From Thermoplasmatales archaeon BRNA1 (GTDB lineage: Archaea; Thermoplasmatota; Thermoplasmata; Methanomassiliicoccales; Methanomethylophilaceae), in assembly GCA_000350305.1 (NCBI GenBank), contig CP002916.1, positions 1,116,001 to 1,180,000 of the forward strand: a DNA stretch of 64,000 bases. Reading direction: 5' to 3'. Positions 1 through 9,591 of the stretch are shown one piece after another; position 1 is the stretch's first letter; every line of letters begins with the position of its first letter. The notes below the pieces were generated by a model that made no database searches, was not told the DNA's origin, and saw nothing but the letters and a program-made list of their open reading frames with translations. Both the position numbers and the translations under genes were made by a program.

Positions 1-2056
1 CAACGGTCACGGTGACCGTTCCGTAAACCTCGGCGACCACGGTACGGATGCTGCTGGCAGGGAACTCCTCACCCTTGTAGGTCTTCAAAGGCGCAATCGA
101 TTCCCCGCCGCCGTAAACGTCGCCATTGACGGTGCCGCCGCTGATGGTCACGTTGATGTCTGCATAACAAACGGACGCACCCGTTGTGTCTGCGTAAGCC
201 TTTCCGTGCTTGTACAGACTCCCGTCAGGCTTCAGGACTACCTTCTCCAGCCCTCCGCGGCCCCCGCCGAACACGTCGTATTGGACCGTTCCCCCGCTGA
301 TGGTCACGTTGATATCGAGGTCGTTCCCAGGAGAACCCACCGTTCCTCTGAAACCCCCTCCGTAGACGAACCCGATGGTCCCGCCGTCTACAATGACATC
401 GATGCTCTTGCTCTCGTACATCAGCATCGAGGGGAGCCTCCAGACATCGAAACCCGCTCCGCAGAGCATACCGATCCTGATGCCGTCCGTGGCCACGACC
501 TGTGTGCCGATGACCCTTGTCGCGGTCGCATTCTCCTTTCCGTCGGTCAACCCTCCGCACATGGCGTGACGGACTATTGCGGAACCCGATGCCTCGATGT
601 AGCCGAATGTAGTCAGGGAATAAGTTCCAGACCTGCCTCCTCCCTGGGCATCCCAGACAGACGCGGTTCCGGAAAGGAATACGTGGGTCGACCCGATGAC
701 CTCCGCCTGGGTACTTCCCCCGACAACTGCGGCCGCTTCCCTGATTTGTACCCCGTAGTCTTCGGAATGCCCGACTGCCGCTGATGACCATGTGTCTCCA
801 GGCGTCGTAGCCCCGATGATGTAGAGGAATGTGCCGCCCTGCCTCGCCGTCACGGGCGCAAGATCGTAACTGGCATAGGCAGCACCGTAAATGGTCTTTC
901 CCAGCGGAACGTTCCCCGCGCACAGTGTATCTAGAACGGTCCCGCCCTTCAAGACAAGATATGTGGACAGCGGATTCCCGGACGATCCTATCGTCGAGCT
1001 GCCTCCCCCGATAACGTTCGCATATACTCCGCTGTGGATGATGACAAAGGTGCCGAGATTCACCGTGAGGCCATAGAGGCTGCTCTGATCCTGCGACTCC
1101 GATGTATAATACCCGGACACTATCTCCTTGCCGGTAACTGCAGCTTGGGTGATGTCTTCGGGCCCACCTCCGTACACCTGGGGGCCCGTGATGGTCATAT
1201 CGTTCAACGTCATATTGCTGCTAGTCAGTCCGGAGCCCATGATCAGCTTGTGGCCGCAGGCGAAGAACCCGTACCTGGTATCGTTTCCGTGGTTGTTTGA
1301 GAACTGAGGGTCTGACTTGGACTTCAAAACCACGTTGTCTACTATCGCATTGCCGCCGAGTGATATCTTGCCCCCGATGGTCAGTTCGATGGGGGAGAAC
1401 GAATTCGGATTGGAGTAGGCCGCATAAGTCCTGTACGTTCCCGTCTTGAAAGTGATGTTGCCTAAAGATACGTTCCCCGAGAAATGATACTGACGGACAT
1501 ACATGGGGTCGATGAAATCATATACACTGGACTCGCCGGCATGCCTAGTCTTATCGGAATCGTATGACACGGTGGCATTGCGAGTATTTCCGTTGCCCCA
1601 TGTGTCCGGGAACACCCAGAAAGCATACAGGCAGTCAATGGAAGAAGGGATGACATCTCCCGGATCGTAAATCTGACTGGCGTTGCTCGGAGTCCTCACC
1701 GTGGACCAGCCTGCGAACACCTTACTGAGGGTTACGTTCTTGCCATCATACCTGTAGGTTCCGCTGGGAGGGGTCCAATTTGTGGCCAGTTTCACTCCCG
1801 AATCGGAAAAATCACCCGTGAACGTTCCTTTCCAATACGCCGGATTGTATTCGGTGGCGATGATTCCCTCGTACGATACCGTAACTGTGACGTTATCGTT
1901 GGCGTTTTGGTTGCGGTAGTACGTGACTTCATGGGTGTATCCGTCCGCAACACTGTCACTGGAATTGTTCATCACCAAGAAACAGGAGATAACGAGGACA
2001 ACTACCGCTAATACGGATATGACTGCCCCCTTCCTGCGGTTCAAGATTGATGACAT
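1..2056 (-). CDS. Adhesin-like surface protein, C-terminus beyond window
   Basis: Reading frame open from ATG at 2056 to the window edge, about 685 residues. The N-terminus has a basic patch (NRRKG) followed by a hydrophobic stretch (about residues 10-29), so it is exported or membrane anchored; the basic-KG-hydrophobic arrangement resembles archaeal class III (pilin-type) signals, but a plain signal anchor is equally possible. The downstream part is rich in G, T, S, V and N with degenerate units of the form NVTISGGTV..DVYGGG, typical of beta-helical adhesin-like proteins that are abundant in gut methanogens. A TATA-like TTTATAA on the minus strand (about 2102-2110) lies upstream. Ligand unknown. 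Confidence 0.8.
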   Translation of the reverse strand, partial: MSSILNRRKGAVISVLAVVVLVISCFLVMNNSSDSVADGYTHEVTYYRNQNANDNVTVTVSYEGIIATEYNPAYWKGTFTGDFSDSGVKLATNWTPPSGTYRYDGKNVTLSKVFAGWSTVRTPSNASQIYDPGDVIPSSIDCLYAFWVFPDTWGNGNTRNATVSYDSDKTRHAGESSVYDFIDPMYVRQYHFSGNVSLGNITFKTGTYRTYAAYSNPNSFSPIELTIGGKISLGGNAIVDNVVLKSKSDPQFSNNHGNDTRYGFFACGHKLIMGSGLTSSNMTLNDMTITGPQVYGGGPEDITQAAVTGKEIVSGYYTSESQDQSSLYGLTVNLGTFVIIHSGVYANVIGGGSSTIGSSGNPLSTYLVLKGGTVLDTLCAGNVPLGKTIYGAAYASYDLAPVTARQGGTFLYIIGATTPGDTWSSAAVGHSEDYGVQIREAAAVVGGSTQAEVIGSTHVFLSGTASVWDAQGGGRSGTYSLTTFGYIEASGSAIVRHAMCGGLTDGKENATATRVIGTQVVATDGIRIGMLCGAGFDVWRLPSMLMYESKSIDVIVDGGTIGFVYGGGFRGTVGSPGNDLDINVTISGGTVQYDVFGGGRGGLEKVVLKPDGSLYKHGKAYADTTGASVCYADINVTISGGTVNGDVYGGGESIAPLKTYKGEEFPASSIRTVVAEVYGTVTVTV

Positions 2057-2205
2057 GAAATCCCTCAGTGCTGAACAAGGACGCTTTCGCGGCCGCGCGC
2101 GTGTTATAAAACTATTGGGAGGGGGGTTATTAAACTGTTCTCGCACGCTTTTTGTCAAGACAATGGCTTGATTATTTGTTGCATAACAAGATCGAAAGTT
2201 GTAAA

Positions 2206-2232
2206 GTGAAAAACGGCCCCTGGCGGGGCCGT
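2206..2232 (-). terminator. Hairpin plus T-run terminator of thrS
   Basis: Perfect 8-bp stem ACGGCCCC / GGGGCCGT with a 4-nt loop (2213-2232), followed on the minus strand by a run of T (2209-2213). It begins about 9 nt past the thrS stop codon, so it looks like an intrinsic-type terminator for that gene. Confidence 0.75.
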
Positions 2233-2240
2233 AAAATGTT

Positions 2241-3998
2241 TCAGTCCTTCCTCTCGGAAGTTTGTTTTCTGACCGTTTCGATGAGCTCCGAGGTCTTCAT
2301 GACGCCGAGGTCTCCTCTGTCGCGGTTCCTGACCGCGACGGAATCCCCGGACTCGGCCTCCTTCTCGCCGATGACGAGCATATAGGGGACCTTCTCAAGC
2401 TGGGCCTCGCGGATCTTGTACCCGATCTTCTCGTCGCGGGCGTCGTTCTCCACGCGGATCCCTGCGGCCATGAGCTTCTCGGTGACCTTGGCGGCGTAAT
2501 CCCTGCTCTTCTCGGAGACGGAGAGGACCTTGACCTGAACGGGTGCGAGCCACACCGGGAACTTTCCGGCGTAGTGCTCGATGAGGATCCCCATGAACCT
2601 CTCCACGGATCCGAAGACGACCCTGTGGATCATGATGGGATGGTGCTTCTCGCCGTCTGCCCCCACGTACTCGAGGTTGAACCTCTGGGGCATCTGGAAG
2701 TCCAGCTGGATGGTCCCGCACTGCCAGGTCCTGCCGATGGAGTCCTCCAGGTGGAAGTCGATTTTCGGACCGTAGAACGCCCCGTCACCCTCGTTGATCG
2801 AGTAGGGGAGCCCGATGGACTCCAGTGCGTTCTTCAGGCCGTTGGTGGCGTTCTCCCAGTCCTCGTCGGAACCCATGGAATCCTCGGGGCGGGTGGATAG
2901 CTCTACGTTGTACTTGAACCCGAACTGCTTGTAGACACGGTCGATGATGGAGACGACCCTCTTGATCTCGTCGCCGATCTGCTCGGGGGTGACGTAGAGG
3001 TGGGAATCGTCCTGGGTGAAGCACCTCACGCGGAACAGCCCGTGCAATGTGCCAGACCTCTCATGCCTGTGCACGATACCGAACTCCCCGAGCCTGAGCG
3101 GCAGATCCCTGTACGAGCGGGACTCGTTAGCGAACACGAGGGTGCTTCCGGGGCAGTTCATCGGCTTGATGCAGCAGGGCTGCTCGTCGATAACCGTGGT
3201 GTACATGTTGTCCTTGTAGTGGTCCCAGTGTCCGGACATCTCCCACAGGTGCTTGTTGAGGATGAGCGGGGTGGAGATCTCCTTGTATCCCTCGGGGTAG
3301 TGGATCTCCCTCCAATAGTTCAGGAGGATGTTCTTGAGGACCATCCCGTTGGGCAGGAAGAACGGGAATCCAGGCCCCTCCTCGGACATCATGAAAATGC
3401 CGAGTTCCTTCCCGAGCTTACGGTGGTCCCTCTTCTTGGCCTCCTCGATCATGTCGAGGTATTTCTGGAGCTCGTCCTTGTCCTCGAAGGCGGTACCGTA
3501 GATCCTGGTGAGCATCTTGTTGTGCTCGTCTCCCCTCCAGTAGGCTCCCGCCACGGAGGTGAGCTTGAATGCCTTGCACTGCTTTGTGTACAGGACGTGC
3601 GGTCCTGCGCAGAGGTCGACGAACTCGCCCTGTTTGTAGAAACTGATGACGGAGTCCTCGGGGAGGTCCTGGATGAGCTCGACCTTGTAGTCCTCTCCCC
3701 TCTCCTTCATGTATTCGATGGCCTCCGCGCGGGGCTTAGTGAAGGTCTCCAGCTTGAGGTTCTCCTTCACGATCTTCTTCATCTCGGCCTCGAGCTTGGG
3801 GAGGTCCTCCTCGGTGAATCCCCCGCTGCGGTCGAAGTCGTAGTAGAATCCGTCTGCGATTGCCGGCCCGATGGCGAGTTTCGTCTCGGGATAAAGTCTC
3901 TTAACGGCCTGTGCCAGTACGTGGGAGGTGGTGTGCCTGAGAACTTTGAGGCCGTCCTCCGCCTCCACGACGCTGCCGTCGCTCAATAACGCTTTCAT
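2241..3998 (-). CDS. thrS: Threonyl-tRNA synthetase
   Basis: Class II aminoacyl-tRNA synthetase charging tRNA-Thr. The start of the protein carries the HTTSH (HxxxH) editing-domain motif at about residues 23-27, then the catalytic core and a C-terminal anticodon-binding domain (ends near VRNRDRGDLG). There is no full N-terminal TGS domain, so at 585 aa it is shorter than typical bacterial ThrRS (about 640 aa) but of bacterial-type editing architecture. Start chosen at ATG 3998 because AAGGAAG sits 8 nt upstream; an in-frame start at 4028 would add 10 residues but lies only about 30 bp from the TATA-like AATAATAAAT near 4060. Stop followed by a clear hairpin terminator. Confidence 0.95.
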   Translation of the reverse strand: MKALLSDGSVVEAEDGLKVLRHTTSHVLAQAVKRLYPETKLAIGPAIADGFYYDFDRSGGFTEEDLPKLEAEMKKIVKENLKLETFTKPRAEAIEYMKERGEDYKVELIQDLPEDSVISFYKQGEFVDLCAGPHVLYTKQCKAFKLTSVAGAYWRGDEHNKMLTRIYGTAFEDKDELQKYLDMIEEAKKRDHRKLGKELGIFMMSEEGPGFPFFLPNGMVLKNILLNYWREIHYPEGYKEISTPLILNKHLWEMSGHWDHYKDNMYTTVIDEQPCCIKPMNCPGSTLVFANESRSYRDLPLRLGEFGIVHRHERSGTLHGLFRVRCFTQDDSHLYVTPEQIGDEIKRVVSIIDRVYKQFGFKYNVELSTRPEDSMGSDEDWENATNGLKNALESIGLPYSINEGDGAFYGPKIDFHLEDSIGRTWQCGTIQLDFQMPQRFNLEYVGADGEKHHPIMIHRVVFGSVERFMGILIEHYAGKFPVWLAPVQVKVLSVSEKSRDYAAKVTEKLMAAGIRVENDARDEKIGYKIREAQLEKVPYMLVIGEKEAESGDSVAVRNRDRGDLGVMKTSELIETVRKQTSERKD

Positions 3999-4393
3999 GA
4001 GGAATACTTCCTTTTCCCGCCCATACAACGGGCGTTGCCTCTCCCTATCCCCGTCCCCGATTTATTATTTGCGCACTCCTGGCCGAGCATCACGTCAGAG
4101 GATCATAATGCTCAACTGTGTTCATTCCAACAGTGCCAGATGTGGAATTATCTGAACATCGGACTCTGGCTGTCCCTTCATTTGTCGAACATGTTCGTAA
4201 TCACGTTAATTATCGAAAATCTGGTTTTTCCCCCGACCAATAAAGGGGAGAGGGATTCCGAGCCAGCCAGGCGCATGCGACAATAGAGCGCCCGGCTGGC
4301 GCCGAGGGATTGAACGGTCACGGGAGCGAAACAGGCATGCTGCTAGCCCCGGACTGCCCGCCACTTTATTCGATAACTGATTGGAGAGTTAAC
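3999..4393. other. Divergent thrS / permease intergenic region
   Basis: About 395 bp without a supported gene. It contains the thrS TATA-like box (minus, about 4060-4070), one copy of GTGCCAGA (4133-4140), an AT-rich stretch with the probable permease promoter (AATAAAGG, about 4238-4245) and a strong hairpin at 4262-4300 in the permease leader. Short in-frame upstream ATGs precede the permease start but none has a ribosome-binding site as good as that at 4394. Confidence 0.6.
4262..4300 (+). promoter_or_regulatory. Leader hairpin upstream of APC permease
   Basis: GCCAGCC-A-GGCGC pairs with GCGCC-C-GGCTGGC around a 13-nt loop: 12 base pairs with one A/C mismatch. It lies 94 nt before the permease ATG in what should be the transcribed leader. 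It could be a regulatory RNA element or an attenuator; I do not recognise it as a known riboswitch class. Confidence 0.5.
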
Positions 4394-5839
4394 ATGGTTG
4401 AAGAAAACGGACAGGCCTCGGGCAGCCAGCTCGAGCGCACTGTCAGCTGGAAGGACGGAATGTTCGTCGCCCTGGGAGTTCCTCTGCTTATCCTCCCCGG
4501 ACTGTACGACGTCGGATCCATGATCTGGGCCCTGTGTATCTTTACCTGGACCGTCGGAGTTCTTCAGGGATTCGTCCAGAACATCGCGTACGCCGAAATG
4601 GTTACGACATTCCCCCAGGCAACCGGAATTCCCGGTTGCGCACAGGCTGTTTTCCAGTCGGAAAACGCCGTAAAAGGTCAGATTGATAAGAGTAAGTTCA
4701 TCGGTGCATTCGCATCCTGGTGTTACTGGTTCGCGTGGACCCCCGTCGTCTACATCTTCTCCGGCCTGATTGTCGAGTACATCGGCGTCATGTTCGATCT
4801 CGACCTGTCCGACGTTGAGCACCTCGGCCTCAGCATGGCCGTCATCCTCATCGTCGTCGCAGGGATGTACATACTCGGATCCCGCGGCCTCGAGGGCGGA
4901 GGAAAACTCGCCCTCATCCTCGCCCTAATCTCCCTGATTCCGATCATCGTCATCCTGTTCGGTGACATCGGAGACTTCGAGTTCGACAACATCACCGACG
5001 CGTGGAAGTTCCCCACCCCCGGATACTCTGACTCCATGTCCATCGTCCTGATCCTCGGATGCTTCGGACTCGGACAGTGGTCCTCCTGTGCCTGGGAGAC
5101 CGCGGCCATCTACGGTCCCGAGTACAAGGACCCCGGAAGGGACACCCCCAAGGCCCTGTTCAGCTGCGGACTCATCTGCCTCGCGCTGTACTTCCTTGTT
5201 CCGTTCCTCATGTACGGTGAGATCGGACAGGTCGGACTCGAGGATGCCGGATACCACTCCCTCCACCCGATCGCCATCGCCGCATTCGGAAACATCGGAG
5301 GAAAGATCGCACTGGTCGTCCTGATCATCGCTATGATCCTCATCATCCAGACCGGATTCCTCGGATCCTCCAGGGCCCTGTACTCCATGTCCACCGAGGG
5401 CAACCTGCCTTCCTGGTTCGGAAAGCTCAACGAGCACGGCATGCCCGTCCACGCGATGCTCTTCGTCGCCGGATTCAACTCGCTTCTGATGTTCGTTCTC
5501 GAGGTTCTCCCGATGCTCGGAGCTGACACCTCGGTCATGACCGTCCTGTCCGCATCCGCAATGGGATATGCCATCGCGAACTTCGTCGCTCTCGCAGCGT
5601 TCGTGAAGTCCAGGAGGGATCCGCGCTTCAAGGACCTGCCCAGGCCCTTCCAGGCACCGTCGTTCTACACTTATGTGGGAATGATTATGTGCTGCCTGCA
5701 GATCGTCCTGCTGGTCTGTCTCGTCTACTGGAGCTACGTAGCCTCCGGAGACAGCGTCCTGCCTGCGATCCTCGGATGCGTCATCCTTCTCTGTTTCATC
5801 CCCGTTTGGGTCATGGAGCAGAAGAAGCAGATGGCCTGA
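4394..5839 (+). CDS. APC-family amino acid / polyamine permease
   Basis: Integral membrane transporter of about 481 aa with roughly 12 hydrophobic segments and the APC signature region near the N-terminus (LGVPLLILPGLYDVGSM; QNIAYAEMVTTFP). It imports or exchanges an amino acid or amine; the substrate is not readable from sequence. Start chosen at ATG 4394, preceded by GGAGAG at a normal distance; an in-frame ATG at 4310 would add a hydrophilic stretch without homology character. Monocistronic, with a structured leader before it and a hairpin terminator after it. Confidence 0.88.
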   Translation: MVEENGQASGSQLERTVSWKDGMFVALGVPLLILPGLYDVGSMIWALCIFTWTVGVLQGFVQNIAYAEMVTTFPQATGIPGCAQAVFQSENAVKGQIDKSKFIGAFASWCYWFAWTPVVYIFSGLIVEYIGVMFDLDLSDVEHLGLSMAVILIVVAGMYILGSRGLEGGGKLALILALISLIPIIVILFGDIGDFEFDNITDAWKFPTPGYSDSMSIVLILGCFGLGQWSSCAWETAAIYGPEYKDPGRDTPKALFSCGLICLALYFLVPFLMYGEIGQVGLEDAGYHSLHPIAIAAFGNIGGKIALVVLIIAMILIIQTGFLGSSRALYSMSTEGNLPSWFGKLNEHGMPVHAMLFVAGFNSLLMFVLEVLPMLGADTSVMTVLSASAMGYAIANFVALAAFVKSRRDPRFKDLPRPFQAPSFYTYVGMIMCCLQIVLLVCLVYWSYVASGDSVLPAILGCVILLCFIPVWVMEQKKQMA

Positions 5840-5852
5840 AAACTCTAAAACC

Positions 5853-5876
5853 GGCTTCGGGGGAGACCCCGGAGCC
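5853..5876 (+). terminator. Hairpin terminator after permease
   Basis: 10-bp stem GGCTTCGGGG / CCCCGGAGCC (one U-G pair) with a GAGA tetraloop, 13 nt after the permease stop, followed by a pyrimidine-rich tract. Confidence 0.65.
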
Positions 5877-5967
5877 TCACACTTCTCCTCTTTCTCACAG
5901 ACTCCGGAATGATCTGCGTAGAGCTCACGCTGACCTCCGACAATGCCCGATTTGAAAAAGTGCCAGC

Positions 5968-7218
5968 TCAGCCCAGTATTGCCTTGGGCAGATCTGCGAG
6001 GGCGACCTCTTTCTGATCCCCGCTCTCCATATCGCGGAGGGTGGCGACGCCCTTGTCGAGCTCGGCCTTCCCGATGATGACCGCGAAGCGGCAGGGGATT
6101 CCCGAGGCATATTTGAGTGCCTTGCCCATCTTCCTGCCCATCAGATCGATGTCGGCGGAGACGCCTGCGGCACGGAGCTGCGTCGCGACTGCGAAGGACT
6201 CCTTGCGTACATCATCAGAGACGGGGATGACGAAGGCGTCGATCCCCTTCCTGGAGTACCCGATGCCCTCTTTCTCCATGGCGAGCAGGATCCTGTCAAA
6301 ACCGATGGCGAATCCCGTGGAGAACACCTTCTCGCCGCCGAACAGTTCGGAGAGGGTGTAGGATCCCCCTCCGCAGATCTGCTTCTCGGCACCGAGAACG
6401 GGTGCCTCGGCCTCGAACACCATTCCGGTATAGTAGTCCAGACCGCGTACGACCCCCAGGTCGATCTCGAGATCGTCCACCCCCATCCTCTCAAGATAGG
6501 AGACGACCTCCCTCAGATACTCGCCGGCCTCCCCGATGGGGACCTTGTCGAGCACCTCGGTACCTCCGACGGTCTCGGTGAGCTCGAAGAGCGCATCGAT
6601 GTCCTCCCTCCTGACCCCTATGTCCTCGAGGATCGGACGTGCCTCCTCGTAGTTCTTCTTGTCAAGTTTCTGGAGGACCTCGGCGGTCCTTTCCTTTGGT
6701 ACACCGATGTCCGCGATCCTCTGCCTGAGGACCCCTATGTGTCCGATGCGGACCTTGTAGTTCTTCAGGCCCAGGGACTTAATCATGAAGGACGCCATGC
6801 CGATGGCCTCGGCATCGGTCTCGGGAGTAGCGGAACCGATGATTTCGGCTCCGAACTGGAAGAACTCGCGATACCTGCCGGACTGGGGCCTCTCGTAGCG
6901 GAAGCACTGTCCGAAGTAGAAGACCTTGATCGGCTTGGGATCGTTGCTCATGCCGTTGACGAAGGCCCTGACAACGGGAGCGGTCATCTCGGGACGGAGC
7001 GCGATATCCCTGTCCCCCTTGTCCTTGAAGTTGTAGAGCTCCTTTAGGACGTTGGGTCCGGAACGCAGGATGAAGAGTTCCGCCTCCTCGAAGATGGGGG
7101 TCTCGATTTCGCGGAAACCGAAACGAAGGGCGACGCTGCGGAGCGTAGCCTCGTATGAACGCCTCTTCTCGAGCTCGTCGGGCAGGAAATCCCTCGTACC
7201 GCGGGGGCATTGAATCAT
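5968..7218 (-). CDS. hisS: Histidyl-tRNA synthetase
   Basis: Class II synthetase for tRNA-His, 416 aa, normal family length. N-terminus PRGTRDFLPDE, motif 2 region FRYERPQSGRYREFFQFGAE, and the HisA motifs LDYYTGMVFEA and GGGSYTLSELFGGE are all present, followed by the C-terminal anticodon-binding domain. Transcribed away from hemA; a TATA-like TTTAATAA lies about 20-30 bp before the ATG. Immediately after the stop codon the minus strand reads GCTGGCACTTTTT, a near copy of the word TCTGGCAC followed by a T-run. Confidence 0.96.
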   Translation of the reverse strand: MIQCPRGTRDFLPDELEKRRSYEATLRSVALRFGFREIETPIFEEAELFILRSGPNVLKELYNFKDKGDRDIALRPEMTAPVVRAFVNGMSNDPKPIKVFYFGQCFRYERPQSGRYREFFQFGAEIIGSATPETDAEAIGMASFMIKSLGLKNYKVRIGHIGVLRQRIADIGVPKERTAEVLQKLDKKNYEEARPILEDIGVRREDIDALFELTETVGGTEVLDKVPIGEAGEYLREVVSYLERMGVDDLEIDLGVVRGLDYYTGMVFEAEAPVLGAEKQICGGGSYTLSELFGGEKVFSTGFAIGFDRILLAMEKEGIGYSRKGIDAFVIPVSDDVRKESFAVATQLRAAGVSADIDLMGRKMGKALKYASGIPCRFAVIIGKAELDKGVATLRDMESGDQKEVALADLPKAILG

Positions 7219-7272
7219 GCCACGACCATCTGATAGCCCTTATTAAACTTTTAACAATCCTGCCGAGATTGG

Positions 7273-7282
7273 TTCTATATAC
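7273..7282 (+). promoter_or_regulatory. TATA-like box of the hem operon
   Basis: TTCTATATAC about 60 bp before the hemA ATG at 7339; the in-frame ATG at 7294 would fall at the expected transcription start, which supports the downstream start. Confidence 0.5.
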
Positions 7283-7338
7283 CACGCGGTACTATGGGAG
7301 ATTCCAGTCCGCACACATATAGGACGAAAGTGGTCCAA

Positions 7339-8589
7339 ATGTTGGTCAGCCTTCACATAACACACACTTCTGCAGGGGGCATGGGGGCTCTCAACGATGT
7401 CATCCCGGCCATATCGGATGCCGTCGCCGAAGCTGTCAGAGCAGACAAGGATGTTAGGGAATACGTTCTGATACGTACATGCAACCGTCTTGAGGCATAC
7501 ATCGCGACCGATGACAATGTCCGTGTGAAGGCCATGCTGGACAGGACGGTCAGGAAGAACGTGGAGTTCGGCGACCGTCAGTTCTGGTACATCCTGGAGG
7601 ACAAAGCGTGCATCAAGCACCTGTTCACCGTCATCTGCGGCATCGATTCCCTCATCGTCGGAGAGGACCAGATCCAGCACCAGATCAAGGAGTCCTTCGA
7701 ACAGGCAAGGAAGGAGGGGCACGTCAAAAAGAAACTGTATGCCCTGTTCTGCAAAGCCCTGGTGGTCGGCAAGAGGGTCAGGACCGAGACCGACCTCAAC
7801 AAGGGTGCCGTATCCGTGGGATATGCCGCAATAGAGCTTGCGGAGAACCATATCGGATCCCTCGAGAACAGGTCCATCGCCATCCTCGGGGCCGGGGACA
7901 TGGCCGGAGTCATCGCCAAGAACCTCGCCGGCAAGAACCCGAAGACGGTCATCGTTAGCAACCGTACGTTCGAGAGGGCCCAGGAACTCGCCAAGGAGCT
8001 GAAGGGCACCGCCGTGGGACTCGACAGGCTGGGGGACATCCTCAGGGATTCCGACCTCATCCTGGTCGCGACCTCGGCCAAGCACGACGTCATAAAGAAA
8101 GCCGATGTCGAGTACGCCATGCAGCAGAGGGACGGCAGGCCGCTCCTCATCATCGACGTCTCCGTCCCGACAAACGTCTCCAAGGACGTCACCGAAATCG
8201 AGGGGGTGTCCCTCTCGACCATGGAGTCCCTGGACTCCATCGCCGCTGCCAACGTCGCCAAGAGGAAGGATGAGATCTCCCGCGCGGAATCCATCATCCG
8301 CCAGGAGATGGAGGACATCGACCGCGAGGAGAAACAGGAGGCCGCCGACCGCGCAATACGCGACCTCAGCCTGATGTTCGAGACCGTCAGGAAACGCGAG
8401 GCGGACGTCGCCAAGGGCATGCTCTCCTCCGAGGATTCCGCCGTCATCGACGACATGTCTCGCGCGCTCATCAACAAGATATTCTCAGAGGTCATCAAGA
8501 ACCTCAGGAAGGCCGCACTCGAGGAGGATGACCTCACTATCGAGGCGGCATCTAAACTATTCGGATTGGATTCAAAGGAGGACGAATGA
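7339..8589 (+). CDS. hemA: Glutamyl-tRNA reductase
   Basis: First committed step of C5-pathway tetrapyrrole synthesis: reduces Glu-tRNA(Glu) to glutamate-1-semialdehyde with NADPH. Catalytic Cys in RTCNRLEAY (about residue 51), the family signature GIDSLIVGEDQI, and an NADP-binding domain with GAGDMAGVIA are present; a coiled-coil dimerisation region forms the C-terminus. Start set at 7339 (MLVSLHITHTSAGG), the usual N-terminus; 7294 is an alternative. The stop overlaps the hemB start (ATGA). Confidence 0.95.
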   Translation: MLVSLHITHTSAGGMGALNDVIPAISDAVAEAVRADKDVREYVLIRTCNRLEAYIATDDNVRVKAMLDRTVRKNVEFGDRQFWYILEDKACIKHLFTVICGIDSLIVGEDQIQHQIKESFEQARKEGHVKKKLYALFCKALVVGKRVRTETDLNKGAVSVGYAAIELAENHIGSLENRSIAILGAGDMAGVIAKNLAGKNPKTVIVSNRTFERAQELAKELKGTAVGLDRLGDILRDSDLILVATSAKHDVIKKADVEYAMQQRDGRPLLIIDVSVPTNVSKDVTEIEGVSLSTMESLDSIAAANVAKRKDEISRAESIIRQEMEDIDREEKQEAADRAIRDLSLMFETVRKREADVAKGMLSSEDSAVIDDMSRALINKIFSEVIKNLRKAALEEDDLTIEAASKLFGLDSKEDE

Positions 8590-9587
8590 ACATGTTCCCG
8601 ATCAACAGAGGAAGGAGACTCAGACAGACACCCGCCATCAGGGGGCTCGTTCGCGAGACCAGGCTCGATGCCTCGGACCTGATCCTGCCGCTCTTCTTCG
8701 ATGCAAACATCTCCGAAATTAAGTACACCGATTCCATGCCCGACGTCCCCACCTATCCCCTGTCCGGATACGCGGACATCGTGAAGGACGTCATGGACAG
8801 CGGCGTATCCTCCGTCCTCGTCTTCGGGGTCCCCGCCCGTAAGGACGGAGAGGGTTCGGACGCATACTCGGACGACGGGGTAGTCCAGGTGGCGATCAGG
8901 GGGCTCAAGGCCGCCCTGAAGGATCCCCAGGACCTCATCGTCATCTCCGACCTCTGCATGTGCGAGTACACCGACCACGGCCACTGCGGCATCCTGAGGG
9001 AGGACGGCGACGTCGACAACGATGCCACCATCGAGTACTATGGAAGGATCGCCGTGTCCCAGGCAAAGGCCGGAGCGGACATGATCGCCCCCTCCGGGAT
9101 GATGGACGGGCAGATCGACGCAATCAGGAGCGTCCTCGACGCCGCAGGGTTCCAGGATGTCCCCATCATGGCCTACTCCGCGAAATACCAGAGCGCCTTC
9201 TACGGCCCCTTCAGGGACATCGCCAACTCCGCCCCTACATGCAGCTGCCACGCAAAGAAGGACCGCGCCACATACCAGATGGACCCCGCCAACAGGCGCG
9301 AGGCCCTCAGGGAGATCGCCGAGGACCTGGACGAAGGGGCAGACATCATCATGGTCAAACCCGCCGGACCCTACCTCGACATCGTCAGGGAGGCCGCGGA
9401 CACCTTCCCCGTCCCGATCTGCGCATACCAGGTCTCCGGGGAGTACGCCATGACCAAGGCCGCCGCCAAGAACGGATGGATCGACGAGGAGCGCATCATG
9501 ATGGAGTCCCTCCTCGGCATCAAGAGGGCGGGAGCCGACATGATCATCACCTACTACGCCAAGGTTGCGGCGAGGATGCTGAGGTAA
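8586..9587 (+). CDS. hemB: Porphobilinogen synthase (ALA dehydratase)
   Basis: Condenses two 5-aminolevulinate molecules to porphobilinogen. 333 aa. Metal-binding Cys-rich segment DLCMCEYTDHGHCG near residues 121-134 (zinc type), Schiff-base lysines in AYSAKYQSAFYGPFR and MVKPAGPYLD. Starts inside the hemA stop and is followed 4 nt later by hemL; translational coupling is likely. One of the few genes here ending in TAA. Confidence 0.96.
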   Translation: MNMFPINRGRRLRQTPAIRGLVRETRLDASDLILPLFFDANISEIKYTDSMPDVPTYPLSGYADIVKDVMDSGVSSVLVFGVPARKDGEGSDAYSDDGVVQVAIRGLKAALKDPQDLIVISDLCMCEYTDHGHCGILREDGDVDNDATIEYYGRIAVSQAKAGADMIAPSGMMDGQIDAIRSVLDAAGFQDVPIMAYSAKYQSAFYGPFRDIANSAPTCSCHAKKDRATYQMDPANRREALREIAEDLDEGADIIMVKPAGPYLDIVREAADTFPVPICAYQVSGEYAMTKAAAKNGWIDEERIMMESLLGIKRAGADMIITYYAKVAARMLR

Positions 9588-9591
9588 ACAC

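Noticed and set aside
206-923. Open frames on both strands opposite the adhesin gene
   Set aside because: They are shadows of the repetitive adhesin frame, which is open over more than 2 kb to the window edge and has a proper N-terminus.
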